Assembly: GCF_902859705.1 (NCBI RefSeq)
Contig: NZ_CADIJO010000004.1
Location: 124,001 to 188,000, forward strand
DNA: 64,000 bases
Direction of reading: 5' to 3'
Source of the DNA: Achromobacter deleyi
GTDB lineage: Bacteria; Pseudomonadota; Gammaproteobacteria; Burkholderiales; Burkholderiaceae_B
Notes under the pieces: model-generated
What the model was told of the DNA's origin: nothing
The model's database searches: none
The model's input: only the letters and a program-made list of their open reading frames with translations
Made by a program: the position numbers and the translations under genes
In this document: piece by piece, positions 28,674 to 37,859 of the stretch
How positions within the stretch are numbered: position 1 is the first letter of the stretch
Layout: the number at the start of each line of letters is the position of its first letter

Positions 28674-30839
28674 ATGAACCGATATCAACGTTTCGCCCGC
28701 TCCGCGGGCGCGATGGCGCTCATGGCCTTGCTGGCCGCCTGCGGCGGCGACAAGGATGATGACGACAACGGCAGCAAGCCGCCCGTTGCCGAGACGCCCG
28801 CCACCCCGCAGCCGCCCGCCCCCGTGCAGGTCGCCTTCATGCCGGACATCCACTTCCATGACATCTATGCGGATTTCAAGGATGGTTCGTTCCCGGGCAT
28901 TCCCAATCCCAAGCGTGGCGACAACGCCACCATCCGCACGATGTATGCCCAGCTGACGTCGACGCGGCTGTTCAACGAAAACTACTTTGCCTTCCTGGCG
29001 GCGCTGGATGATGCGGCAACGCGCGGTGTGAAGTACATCGCCCTGCCCGGCGACTTCTCGGACGACGGCCAGCCGGTGCACATGCGCGGCCTGGTCAAGG
29101 TGATGGACGAGTACGCCGCCAAGTACGGCATCCAGTTCTTCGCCGCCCCCGGCAACCACGATCCGGTGCGCCCCTTCAACCAGGCCAACGGCAAGAGCGA
29201 CTACCTGGGCCTGGACCCGGTCACCGGCGCCATCGGCTTCTCGCAGCCCATCTACAGCCGCGGCGGCAACGCCGCCTGCAGCACGCCCTATGCCGGCGAC
29301 TGGGCCCGCGTGGGCGACACTTACTGCACCGAGGAAGTGCTGCACATGGGCTATGCGGGCATCACCGACGCCCTCGCCCAGCACGGCTTCATGCCCAAGC
29401 CGCAGTATGTGTATTACGAAACCCCGTACAGCACCTACAAGTACGAGGACTACAACTACAACACCGCGCTGTCGCAGGCCGGGTGGATCAATCGCCAGTA
29501 CGAAATCTGCGCCCAGGGCACGGGCGGCCCCAACAAGCCGTCGAACTACACCCTGTGCAAGATGGTGCCGGATACGTCCTACGTGGTCGAACCCGTCAAG
29601 GGCGTGTGGCTGGTCGGCCTGGATGCCAACGTCTACGTGCCGACGGGTACGGGCCCGAATGATTTCACGGGTTCGGGCGACCAGGGCTACAACAAGATGC
29701 TCACGCACAAGTCCCACGTCATCAAGTGGCTGGCCGATGTGGTGGCCCGCGGCAAGGCGCAGGGCAAGCAGGTGATCGCGTTCAGCCATTTCCCGATGAC
29801 GGAATTCTTCAACGGCGCCTCGGACGACATCGAAGCGCTGCTGGGTGCCAACAAGATGCAGATGGTGCGCCGCCCGGCGGAGAACACCACCCGCGCGCTG
29901 GCCGAGACCGGTTTGAAGATCCACGTGGGCGGCCACATGCATTTCAATGACATGGCGGTCCGCACGTATGGCGGCGACAAGGCGCTGTTCAACATCCAGG
30001 CGCCGTCCATGGCCGCCTACGTGCCGGCCTACAAGATCATGACGATGCAAAGCGCCAGCGAGATCGAGGTCAAGACGATTCGCCTGGACAAGGTGCCGCG
30101 CTTCGATGAGCTGTTCGACCTGTACCGCGCCGAGAACGCGTATGACGTGCCGCCGCGCTGGAACGTGTCCATCCTGGACGCCAAGGACTACGGCGACTTC
30201 AACTATCGCTACATGAGCGAATTGGTGCGCCTGCGCCTGCTCAACGACGACTGGCGCTGCGAAATGCGCGAGCTGGTCAAGAGCCCCCTGACCGGCGCCG
30301 ACATGCTCGTGCTGTCGCAACTGCGCACCACGGTGACGCTGGCCGAACTGAAGAACACCGGTGACCAGAACAAGCTGACGCCCGAGTTCTTCAACTGCCT
30401 GTACACCGCCGGTGGCGCCAGTGCCAGCAACCCCGCCTACGCCGCGGACCTGGCCGATGCCCAGAACCGCGCACAGGCCCTGGCCCAGGCGCATGGCATG
30501 CAATTGGCCGACTTCGGCAAGTGGCAGGCGCTGGACCTGGCGGGCGACTTCGTGCGCCTGGCCAATGCCGGTGACCTGGCCTATGCCGACATCCCGGCCC
30601 AGCGCGCCAGCCAATACAAGCTGCTGGCCCAGGCACTGAGCCAGACCAACGCCGGCCTGCAGCTCAACGGTGACCGCGTCAGCGACGCGAACACGCTGGC
30701 CGACATGTACAAGGCGCGCTTCAAGCCGCTGATGGCGATCATGTTGAAGTTGGCCGACGGCCTGCCGTCCGAGCACATCCTCGTTGACCTCAAGAGCAAC
30801 ACCGTGGTCAATCTGTCGACCCAGCCCTCGCCCTTCTAA
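28674..30839 (+). CDS. Calcineurin-like metallophosphoesterase lipoprotein
   Basis: A 721-residue exported lipoprotein. The signal peptide ends in the lipobox LAAC and an aspartate-rich linker follows. The metallophosphatase motifs appear in order: PDIHFHD, LPGDFSDDG, APGNHD, a histidine in FSHFPMTE and GGHMHFND. The C-terminal 300 residues match no family I recognise. It probably acts on phosphate esters in the periplasm or at the surface. A Pho box-like element lies upstream and a terminator downstream, so it is a single-gene unit. Confidence 0.85.
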   Translation: MNRYQRFARSAGAMALMALLAACGGDKDDDDNGSKPPVAETPATPQPPAPVQVAFMPDIHFHDIYADFKDGSFPGIPNPKRGDNATIRTMYAQLTSTRLFNENYFAFLAALDDAATRGVKYIALPGDFSDDGQPVHMRGLVKVMDEYAAKYGIQFFAAPGNHDPVRPFNQANGKSDYLGLDPVTGAIGFSQPIYSRGGNAACSTPYAGDWARVGDTYCTEEVLHMGYAGITDALAQHGFMPKPQYVYYETPYSTYKYEDYNYNTALSQAGWINRQYEICAQGTGGPNKPSNYTLCKMVPDTSYVVEPVKGVWLVGLDANVYVPTGTGPNDFTGSGDQGYNKMLTHKSHVIKWLADVVARGKAQGKQVIAFSHFPMTEFFNGASDDIEALLGANKMQMVRRPAENTTRALAETGLKIHVGGHMHFNDMAVRTYGGDKALFNIQAPSMAAYVPAYKIMTMQSASEIEVKTIRLDKVPRFDELFDLYRAENAYDVPPRWNVSILDAKDYGDFNYRYMSELVRLRLLNDDWRCEMRELVKSPLTGADMLVLSQLRTTVTLAELKNTGDQNKLTPEFFNCLYTAGGASASNPAYAADLADAQNRAQALAQAHGMQLADFGKWQALDLAGDFVRLANAGDLAYADIPAQRASQYKLLAQALSQTNAGLQLNGDRVSDANTLADMYKARFKPLMAIMLKLADGLPSEHILVDLKSNTVVNLSTQPSPF

Positions 30840-30870
30840 GGGCGGTGCCCGGCCTGGCGCCGGAGACGAC

Positions 30871-30897
30871 AAGGCCCGCGCAAGCGGGCCTTTTTTT
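30871..30897 (+). terminator. Terminator after the metallophosphatase gene
   Basis: AAGGCCCGC / GCGGGCCTT stem with a GCAA loop and seven T residues. The A residues on the other side are few, so it acts mainly on the plus strand. Confidence 0.92.
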
Positions 30898-30919
30898 GCG
30901 CTGTCGTACCGCCCCCGGT

Positions 30920-31879
30920 CTAGCCGCGTGCGCGCCACTCGCGCGGCGACACGCCAAAGCGCTGCTTGAAAAGCCGGCTGAAATGCGAGGGATGCGCGAA
31001 ACCGGCCTGGTAGGCCAATTCGGCGATACCGCGGTGACGCTGCGCCGGATTCAACAGCAATTCACGACAGCGCTCCAGGCGTTGGTCAAACACGAAGCTT
31101 TCCACGGATAGGTCGCCTGCCTGGAAGATGCGGTGCAGATAAGCCACCGACACGCCACAGCCCTGCGCCACCCGCTGAGGTGTCAGCGCCGGGTCGGCAA
31201 GATGCTGGCGGATGTAGGCCATGGCCCGTTGCCGGTGCGCCATGGTGACGCTGCTGTCCGATGCCGACGCATGGCCCTGCCCCGGCTGCACCACGAACAG
31301 CACGATCAGGTCGATCAGCCGTTCGCCCAGTTCGGCCGCTTCGGCTGCCGTCCAGCCATCCAGGCCCTTGAACAGGTGGTCCATATAGCTGGCCAGCATC
31401 GCCCCCCTTGGCGAGCCGTCATCGACGCGCAGCTTGTAGAACGGGCCGATGCGAGAATCGCGCTGCGACAGCGCGCTGCGCGGAAACGACACGCTCAGGC
31501 TGCGGTAGCCGTCGGCGCCCAGGGCGGTGGCCTGATAAGGCAGGCTCTGGTTCATCAGGTAGACGCAACCCGGCTCGACCTGGAATTCACGCCCCTGCTG
31601 CACCACCGCCAACGGCCCGGTCAAAGGCAGGCCGAAGGTATAGAACTCCTGGTCCAGCCGCGACACATTGCCGGCGGTGCGCTCAATCTTCTGTCCCTGA
31701 TAGTGCAGGTCATTGAACTGCAAGGCGGCCCGCCGCACGTAGCGCACGTGCCCGGCAAAACGGCCGCCCTGGCCGTGATGCACCTCGAACGGCCCGAAGG
31801 CGTCGGACAGGGCCGCGCGCCATTGCTCGTGGCGCTCGGCGCCGGCACTGGCCGAAATGGCAAATTCCGTATCGGGCAT
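30920..31879 (-). CDS. AraC-family transcriptional regulator
   Basis: A 319-residue regulator with an N-terminal cupin-like sensing domain of the AraC_binding_2 type (roughly residues 40-200) and a C-terminal double helix-turn-helix (roughly 215-319). The second helix pair shows the family signature (IAELAYQAGFAHPSHFSRLFKQRFGVSPREWR). The ATG at 31879 has AGGAGA seven bases upstream. The frame stays open for another 800 bases upstream, but only antisense to the next gene. It is divergent from the hydrolase-ABC operon and is its likely regulator. Confidence 0.9.
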   Translation of the reverse strand: MPDTEFAISASAGAERHEQWRAALSDAFGPFEVHHGQGGRFAGHVRYVRRAALQFNDLHYQGQKIERTAGNVSRLDQEFYTFGLPLTGPLAVVQQGREFQVEPGCVYLMNQSLPYQATALGADGYRSLSVSFPRSALSQRDSRIGPFYKLRVDDGSPRGAMLASYMDHLFKGLDGWTAAEAAELGERLIDLIVLFVVQPGQGHASASDSSVTMAHRQRAMAYIRQHLADPALTPQRVAQGCGVSVAYLHRIFQAGDLSVESFVFDQRLERCRELLLNPAQRHRGIAELAYQAGFAHPSHFSRLFKQRFGVSPREWRARG

Positions 31880-31968
31880 GGCGCGGTCTCCTGGTTCGCG
31901 GGGGCTGGACGCTTGTGATCCTGCGTCTACATATTCTTGACTCACCCTGCCGCGGGCGGTCTGGCGCA

Positions 31969-31998
31969 TTGTGGCCGCGCCGGGGGCAAGTCTATATT
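31969..31998 (+). promoter_or_regulatory. Probable promoter of the hydrolase-ABC transporter operon
   Basis: TTGTGG (31969-31974) and TATATT (31993-31998) with an 18-base spacer, about 44 bases before the hydrolase start and within the divergent gap with the araC-type gene. Confidence 0.5.
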
Positions 31999-32041
31999 CA
32001 GCCCGATAAGCATACAACCTGGACAACCCGGGAGGAGACTC

Positions 32042-32938
32042 ATGGCTAACGCGCCGGCACAGGCCGCCCGCCACGCCCCGGCTTCGCGCTACCTGCGCTG
32101 CGAAGGCCGCGAGCTGCATTACACCGAGTGGGGCGCCCCCGATGCCCCTGCGCTCATCATGTGGCACGGCCTGGCCAGGACTGGTCGTGACTTCGATGAG
32201 TTGGCGCAGGCGCTGGCGGGCGACTACCGCATCATCTGCCCCGACACGATCGGCCGCGGCCTGTCTCAATGGAGCCCGGACCCGGTCGCGGAATACCAGC
32301 TTGGGTTCTACGCCCGGCTGGCGCGCGCCCTGCTCGATGGCCTGGCGCTGACGCGCGTGCGTTGGGTCGGCACGTCGATGGGCGGCGCCACCGGCATGCT
32401 TGCGGCCGCCACTACGCTCAAAGGGCGCGTCTCGCACCTGGTGGTCAACGATATCGGCCCGACGTTGCCGCAGCCGGCCATCGCACGCATCCTGGCCTAT
32501 GCCGGCAACCCGCCCGCCTTCGATACCGTCACGGAACTCGAGACCTGGCTGCGCGCCGCCTACAAGCCTTATGGCTGGCAGAGCGACGAGCAATGGCGCC
32601 GCATGGCCGAGACATCGGTACGCCGGCTGCCCGATGGGCGCGTCACCGCGCACTACGACCCGGCGATTGTCGGGCAGTTCAGCCATCACCCCACCGACTA
32701 CGAGCGCTGGACGGAATACGACAGCCTGGATATGCCGCTGCTGTTATTGCGCGGCGCCGATTCCGACCTGTTGCTGCCCGAGGTCGCCCATGCCATGACC
32801 CAGCGCGGACCGCGCGCAGAACGCATCGACTTCCCCGATTGCGGTCACGCTCCTGCCCTGAATGTCGCGCCGCAGATCGACGCGATCCGCCGCTTTCTCG
32901 CCACCTCGGCCGCCATCAGCGCCGCCGGCAATCAGTAG
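32042..32938 (+). CDS. Alpha/beta hydrolase
   Basis: A 298-residue alpha/beta hydrolase. The nucleophile is S112 in GTSMGG, the oxyanion region is MWHGLARTG, and the catalytic histidine is H269 in CGHAP. The substrate is unknown. There is no signal peptide, so it acts in the cytoplasm. GGAGGAG precedes the ATG at 32042. It is the first gene of an operon with a branched-chain-amino-acid-type ABC importer 15 bases downstream. It may therefore hydrolyse an ester, lactone or amide that the importer brings in. Confidence 0.88.
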   Translation: MANAPAQAARHAPASRYLRCEGRELHYTEWGAPDAPALIMWHGLARTGRDFDELAQALAGDYRIICPDTIGRGLSQWSPDPVAEYQLGFYARLARALLDGLALTRVRWVGTSMGGATGMLAAATTLKGRVSHLVVNDIGPTLPQPAIARILAYAGNPPAFDTVTELETWLRAAYKPYGWQSDEQWRRMAETSVRRLPDGRVTAHYDPAIVGQFSHHPTDYERWTEYDSLDMPLLLLRGADSDLLLPEVAHAMTQRGPRAERIDFPDCGHAPALNVAPQIDAIRRFLATSAAISAAGNQ

Positions 32939-32953
32939 AACAAGGAGACTCCC

Positions 32954-34126
32954 ATGAAACGCTTATTGCTCGCCACGCTGGTCGGCCTGTGCCTGAGTTC
33001 GGCCGCCGCGGCCAAGGATTTCGTCGTGGCGCACGTCTACGACAAGACGGGCCCGCTGGAAGCCTACGCCAAGCAGACCCACAACGGCCTGATGCTGGGC
33101 CTGGAATACGCCACTCAGGGCAGCATGACGGTGGCCGGCCGCAAGATCCGCGTCATCGAAAAGGACAACCAGGGCAAGCCGGATGTCGCGCGCGCCCAAC
33201 TCGCGTCCGCGTATGCCGACGATAACGCCGACATCGCCGTGGGACCCACGTCGTCCGGCGTGGCACTGGCCATGCTGCCCATCGCCGAAGAATACGAAAA
33301 GATCCTGCTGGTCGAGCCCGCCGTCGCCGATTCGATCACGGGCGACAAGTGGAACAAGTACATCTTCCGCACCGGCCGCAATTCGTCTCAGGACGCCATC
33401 GCCAACGCGGTCGCCTTCGACCAGGCGGGCACGTCCATCGCCATGCTGGCGCAGGACTACGCGTTCGGCCGCGACGGCGTCAAGGCCTTCAAGGGCGCGC
33501 TCAAGCAGGCCAAGATCGTGCACGAGGAATACCTGCCGGCCAATGCCACCGACTTCACGGCGGGCGCCCAGCGCCTGTTCGATGCGCTGAAAGACAAGCC
33601 CGGCCGCAAGATCATCTTCATCCTTTGGGCAGGCGCCGGCAATCCGTTCAAGATCGCCGACCTGGACCCCAAGCGCTTCGGCATTGAAATCGCCACGGGC
33701 GGCAACACGCTGGCCGCGATGACGCCGCTCAAGCCGCTGGCCGGCATGGAAGGCGCCACTTATTACTACTACGGCATTCCGAAGAATCCGGTCAACGACT
33801 GGCTGGTAGCCGAACACCAGAAGCGCTTCGGCCAGCCGCCGGACTTCTTCACCGCAGGCGGTATGTCGGCCGGCATCGCCCTGGTGGCCGCGCTGAACAA
33901 GACGGCGGGCAATTCGGATACCGACACGCTCATCAAGGCGATGGAAGGCATGAGCTTCGACACGCCCAAGGGCAAGATGACCTTCCGTCCGGAAGACCAC
34001 CAGGCCATGCAGTCGATGTACCACTTCCGCATCAAGAATGATCCCTCCGTGCCGTGGGCGGTGCAGGACCTGGTCAAGGAAATCACGCCCGACCAGATGG
34101 CCGTGCCGATCCAGAACAAACGCTGA
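32954..34126 (+). CDS. ABC transporter substrate-binding protein (LivK/amide type)
   Basis: A 390-residue periplasmic binding protein with a cleavable signal peptide (MKRLLLATLVGLCLSSAAAA). It has the type I binding fold of the LivK/AmiC group (GPLEAYAKQTHNGLMLGLEYA; VAVGPTSS-like segment; VEPAVADSITG). It captures the ligand for the membrane components encoded next. The ligand cannot be deduced, since this family covers amino acids, amides, urea and aromatic acids. Confidence 0.9.
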   Translation: MKRLLLATLVGLCLSSAAAAKDFVVAHVYDKTGPLEAYAKQTHNGLMLGLEYATQGSMTVAGRKIRVIEKDNQGKPDVARAQLASAYADDNADIAVGPTSSGVALAMLPIAEEYEKILLVEPAVADSITGDKWNKYIFRTGRNSSQDAIANAVAFDQAGTSIAMLAQDYAFGRDGVKAFKGALKQAKIVHEEYLPANATDFTAGAQRLFDALKDKPGRKIIFILWAGAGNPFKIADLDPKRFGIEIATGGNTLAAMTPLKPLAGMEGATYYYYGIPKNPVNDWLVAEHQKRFGQPPDFFTAGGMSAGIALVAALNKTAGNSDTDTLIKAMEGMSFDTPKGKMTFRPEDHQAMQSMYHFRIKNDPSVPWAVQDLVKEITPDQMAVPIQNKR

Positions 34127-34138
34127 GCCTCGCCTTCC

Positions 34139-34924
34139 ATGCTGGAAACCCAATCGCTCACGATCCGCTTTGGCGGCCACGTGGCCGTCAATGCCGTGAG
34201 CTGCCGCTTCACGCCCGGCAGCCTGACGGCCATCGTCGGCCCCAACGGCGCGGGCAAGACCACCTACTTCAACCTGATCTCCGGACAGCTGCGCGCCAGT
34301 GTGGGTTCGGTACACCTGAACGGCCGCGATCTGACCGGGCTGTCGGCGCCGGCCCGCATGCACGCAGGCCTGGGCCGCGCCTTCCAGCTCACGCAACTGT
34401 TTCCGCGCCTGTCCGTGCACGAGAACGTGCGGCTGGCACTGCAGTCGCGCCAACAAGGCCTGGGCTGGCGGCAGATTCGCTTCTGGCGTACCTGGGATGA
34501 CGACCGCACGCTGCTGGCGCGCGCCGACGCGCTGCTGGAACGCACCCGGCTGACCGCTCGTCGCGACCAGCTTGCCGCCGACCTGCCCCATGGCGACCAG
34601 CGCAAACTCGAGATCGCCATGCTGATCGCACTGGAACCCCAAGTATTCATGTTCGACGAACCCACCGCCGGCATGAGCGTGGATGACGTGCCCGTGGTGC
34701 TGGACCTGATACGCGAAATCAAGCAGGACCCCACCAAGACCATTCTGCTGGTCGAGCACAAGATGGATGTGGTGCGCGAGCTGGCAGACCGCATCGTGGT
34801 GCTGCACAACGGCCAACTGATGGCCGACGGCGAACCCGCCGAGGTGATCGCCTCGCCCATCGTGCAACAGGCCTACCTGGGCGTCAGCCCGTCGGCCGCC
34901 CCTTCCGTGAGGACGCCCCAGTGA
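34139..34924 (+). CDS. ABC transporter ATP-binding protein (LivG type)
   Basis: The first of two ATPases of the importer, 261 residues. Walker A GPNGAGKTT, the Q-loop, the variant signature LPHGDQRKLEIAM, Walker B VFMFDEPTAGM and the switch histidine LLVEHKMD are present. Its stop overlaps the next start (GTGA-type overlap at 34921-34924). Confidence 0.92.
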   Translation: MLETQSLTIRFGGHVAVNAVSCRFTPGSLTAIVGPNGAGKTTYFNLISGQLRASVGSVHLNGRDLTGLSAPARMHAGLGRAFQLTQLFPRLSVHENVRLALQSRQQGLGWRQIRFWRTWDDDRTLLARADALLERTRLTARRDQLAADLPHGDQRKLEIAMLIALEPQVFMFDEPTAGMSVDDVPVVLDLIREIKQDPTKTILLVEHKMDVVRELADRIVVLHNGQLMADGEPAEVIASPIVQQAYLGVSPSAAPSVRTPQ

Positions 34925-35673
34925 CCCAGGCCCCGCTGCTGGAACTGAACGATGTGCACACGCATATCGGCGCGTATCACATCCTGCATGGCGTGGACCT
35001 GGCCGTGCCGCCTGCGGCCGTCACCATGCTGCTGGGCCGCAACGGCGCCGGCAAGACCACCACGCTGCGCACGATCATGGGCCTGTGGAAGGCCACACAA
35101 GGCCGCATCGCCTTCGACGGCGCGCCGGCCGGCGGTCCTGGCGTACGCACCTCGCCGCCCGATATGGCGCGGCTGGGCATCGCCTACGTCCCCGAAAACA
35201 TGGGCATCTTCGCCGACCTGTCAGTCAAGGAAAACATCCTGCTCGCGGCCCGCCAGGCGCGTAGCGCCAACCAGCTCGACACCGCCCGGCTGGAATGGAT
35301 CTTCGGCTTCTTCCCGGCGCTCAAGAAATTCTGGCTGCACCCCGCCGGCAAGCTGTCGGGTGGCCAGAAGCAGATGCTGGCCGTTGCCCGCGCCATCATC
35401 GAGCCGCGCCGCCTGCTGCTGGTGGACGAACCCAGCAAGGGCCTGGCGCCCGCCATCATCCAGAACATGATCGACGCCTTCATCGAACTCAAGCAAGCCT
35501 CGACCACCATCTTGCTGGTGGAGCAGAACTTCAATTTCGCGCGCCAGGTGGGAGATCACGTGGCGGTCATGGACAATGGCCGCGTCGTGCACGCCGGCAG
35601 CATGACGCAGCTGGCGCAAGACGAAGCGCTGCAGACCCGCCTGCTGGGCCTGTCCCTGGGAGCCCACCAATGA
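34921..35673 (+). CDS. ABC transporter ATP-binding protein (LivF type)
   Basis: The second ATPase, 250 residues. Walker A is GRNGAGKTT, the signature is LSGGQKQML, Walker B is LLLVDEPSKGLAP, and the H-loop is replaced by LLVEQNFN, as is common in LivF. The GTG start overlaps livG-type, and its stop overlaps the permease start as ATGA. Confidence 0.92.
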   Translation: MTQAPLLELNDVHTHIGAYHILHGVDLAVPPAAVTMLLGRNGAGKTTTLRTIMGLWKATQGRIAFDGAPAGGPGVRTSPPDMARLGIAYVPENMGIFADLSVKENILLAARQARSANQLDTARLEWIFGFFPALKKFWLHPAGKLSGGQKQMLAVARAIIEPRRLLLVDEPSKGLAPAIIQNMIDAFIELKQASTTILLVEQNFNFARQVGDHVAVMDNGRVVHAGSMTQLAQDEALQTRLLGLSLGAHQ

Positions 35674-36680
35674 CTGCCGCCGATATCGATGCGCCGCTGC
35701 CGCGCACGCGCGCTGACCTGCGCCCCGTGCTGCTGGTGCTTGCGCTGGCCGCCATCGCCCTGCCGCTCGTCGGCTCGTTCTCGACCTGGGTCACGCTGAC
35801 CTTCGCCGGCCTGGCCATGGGCATGATCATCTTCATCGTCGCCTCGGGCATGACGCTGGTGTTCGGGCTGATGGACGTGCTGAACTTCGGCCATGGCCTG
35901 TTCATCGCGATCGGCGCCTACATGGCCGCCACCGTGCTGGGCTCGATGGCCGACTGGACCCAATCCGGCAGCCTGTGGTTGAACCTGGCCGCGGTGCTCC
36001 CTGCCCTGATCGTGGGCATGCTGGTGGCCGGCGCCGTGGGCGTCGCGTTCGAACGCGTGATTGTGCGGCCCGTCTATGGCCAGCATCTCAAGCAGATCCT
36101 CATCACGATGGGCGGCATGATCATCGGCGAAGAGATCATCAAGATGTTGTGGGGGCCGCAGACGCTGTCGCTGCCATTGCCTGACGCGTTGCGCGGCGCG
36201 GTACTGGTCGGCGATGCCGCCATCGAGAAATTCCGCATCGTCGCGCTGGTGGTTGGCCTGGCCGTGCTGGGCGGCATGCTGTGGCTGCTCAATCGCACCA
36301 AGCTGGGATTGCTCATTCGCGCTGGCGTCGAAGACCGCGAAATGGTCGAAAGCCTGGGCTACCGCATCCGCCACCTGTTCGTCGGCGTGTTTGTCGCCGG
36401 GTCGATGCTGGCGGGCCTGGGCGGTGTGCTGTGGGGGCTGTACCAGCAATCCATCGTGCCGCAGTTGGGCGCGCAGGTGAACGTGCTGATCTTCATCGTC
36501 ATCATGATCGGCGGCCTGGGGTCCACGGTAGGCTGCCTGATCGGCGCACTGCTGGTGGGCCTGATGGCCAACTACACCGGCTTTCTGATGCCCAAGGCCG
36601 CGCTGTTTTCGAATATCGCCCTGATGGTCGCCATTTTGCTGTGGCGCCCGCAAGGCGTGTATCCGGTCACGAATCGCTAG
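35670..36680 (+). CDS. ABC transporter permease (LivH type)
   Basis: A 336-residue inner-membrane permease with about eight helices. It has the family's central MDVLNFGHGLFIAIGAYMA segment and the C-terminal GGLGSTVGCLIGALLVG. The ATG at 35670 overlaps the preceding stop. The frame is open upstream, but that part is antisense-like. Confidence 0.92.
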   Translation: MTAADIDAPLPRTRADLRPVLLVLALAAIALPLVGSFSTWVTLTFAGLAMGMIIFIVASGMTLVFGLMDVLNFGHGLFIAIGAYMAATVLGSMADWTQSGSLWLNLAAVLPALIVGMLVAGAVGVAFERVIVRPVYGQHLKQILITMGGMIIGEEIIKMLWGPQTLSLPLPDALRGAVLVGDAAIEKFRIVALVVGLAVLGGMLWLLNRTKLGLLIRAGVEDREMVESLGYRIRHLFVGVFVAGSMLAGLGGVLWGLYQQSIVPQLGAQVNVLIFIVIMIGGLGSTVGCLIGALLVGLMANYTGFLMPKAALFSNIALMVAILLWRPQGVYPVTNR

Positions 36681-36691
36681 GAACCGCCGCC

Positions 36692-37759
36692 ATGTCCTTC
36701 CGTCTGCTCTCCGGCGATCCTCCGCGCAGCACCTTGCTGGCGCTCATGCTGATCGCCATCGTCGTGGCCCTGGCCGCCGCGCCCTTCCTGTTCCCGGGCC
36801 CCAAGGCATTGGCCGTGGCCGCCAAGATCCTGGTGTTCGTGATTCTGGTCGCCAGCTATGACCTGCTGCTGGGTTACACCGGCATCGTCAGCTTCGCCCA
36901 CACCATGTTCTTCGGCATCGGCGCCTATGGCGTGGCCATTGCCAGCGTGCGCCTGGACGCCAGCTGGTTGTCCGTCCTGGCAGGCGTGGGCGCCGGCCTG
37001 GCGGTATCGCTGGTCTTCGCGCTGATCATCGGCCTGGCCAGCTTGCGGGTGCGGGCCATTTTCTACGCGATGATCACACTGGCCGTGGCTGCGGCGTTCC
37101 AGACGCTGGTCTCGCAGTTGTCCAACCTGACCGGCGGCGAGGATGGCTTGAACTTCAAGGTGCCGCAGATGCTGCGCCCGGCCTACCGGCCGCTGTCGGA
37201 ACCGCTGTTCGGTGTCACGATCGACGGCCGCATCATCACCTACTACCTGATCGCCGCCGTGTGCGTGGTGCTGTTCCTGATGCTGCTGCGTATCGTCAAT
37301 TCGCCATTCGGCCGCGTGCTGCAGGCGATTCGCGAAAATCCCTTCCGTGCCGAAGCGATCGGCTACCGCACCGTGCTGTACCGCAGCCTGTCCAACCTGC
37401 TTGCCGCGGCCTTCGCGACGCTGGCGGGTGCCCTCTATGCACTTTGGCTGCGCTACAACGGTCCGGACACATCGCTGTCGTTCGAGATCATGTTGAACAT
37501 TCTGCTGATGGTAGTGATCGGCGGCATGGGCACGATGTACGGCGCGATCATCGGCGCCAGCCTGTTCGTGTTCGCCCAAAGCTACCTGCAGGATGGACTG
37601 CACGTGATCCACGACGCCGTCGCGGGCGTCGCGCCGCTGGCGCTGCTGTTCGAACCGGACCGCTGGCTGCTGTGGCTGGGCATTCTGTTCGTGCTGTCGG
37701 TGTATTACTTTCCCACGGGCGTTGCGGGGCGGCTGCGGGAACTGGCCCGGCGTCCGTAG
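36692..37759 (+). CDS. ABC transporter permease (LivM type)
   Basis: The second permease, 355 residues and about ten helices. It has YDLLLGYTGIVSFAHTMFFGIGAYG and the ATPase-contacting loop FGRVLQAIRENPFRAEAIGY. It is the last gene of the six-gene operon. No clear terminator is seen in the 100 bases before the convergent hypothetical gene. Confidence 0.92.
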   Translation: MSFRLLSGDPPRSTLLALMLIAIVVALAAAPFLFPGPKALAVAAKILVFVILVASYDLLLGYTGIVSFAHTMFFGIGAYGVAIASVRLDASWLSVLAGVGAGLAVSLVFALIIGLASLRVRAIFYAMITLAVAAAFQTLVSQLSNLTGGEDGLNFKVPQMLRPAYRPLSEPLFGVTIDGRIITYYLIAAVCVVLFLMLLRIVNSPFGRVLQAIRENPFRAEAIGYRTVLYRSLSNLLAAAFATLAGALYALWLRYNGPDTSLSFEIMLNILLMVVIGGMGTMYGAIIGASLFVFAQSYLQDGLHVIHDAVAGVAPLALLFEPDRWLLWLGILFVLSVYYFPTGVAGRLRELARRP

Positions 37760-37859
37760 CGAACACACAGGCCTGCCCGGCTACACAGCGAAGGCGGCCT
37801 GAACATGCGCAAAGCGCGTTCAGGCGACCTGCCCGTGACTACTTTACGCGGCTGCGCAT

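Noticed and set aside
28569..30938. A 789-codon open frame on the minus strand opposite the metallophosphatase gene
   Set aside because: The sense strand carries a clear signal peptide and metallophosphatase motifs, while the antisense frame has none.
31880..32689. N-terminal extension of the AraC-type regulator to 32689
   Set aside because: The extra 270 residues are antisense to the hydrolase. A good ribosome site stands before the ATG at 31879, where family similarity begins.
34620..34700. Nonfunctional ATPase because of the variant signature LPHGDQRKLEIAM in the LivG-type protein
   Set aside because: LivG proteins often have LSYGxQR-like variants, and the Walker A, Walker B and histidine motifs are intact, so it should be active.
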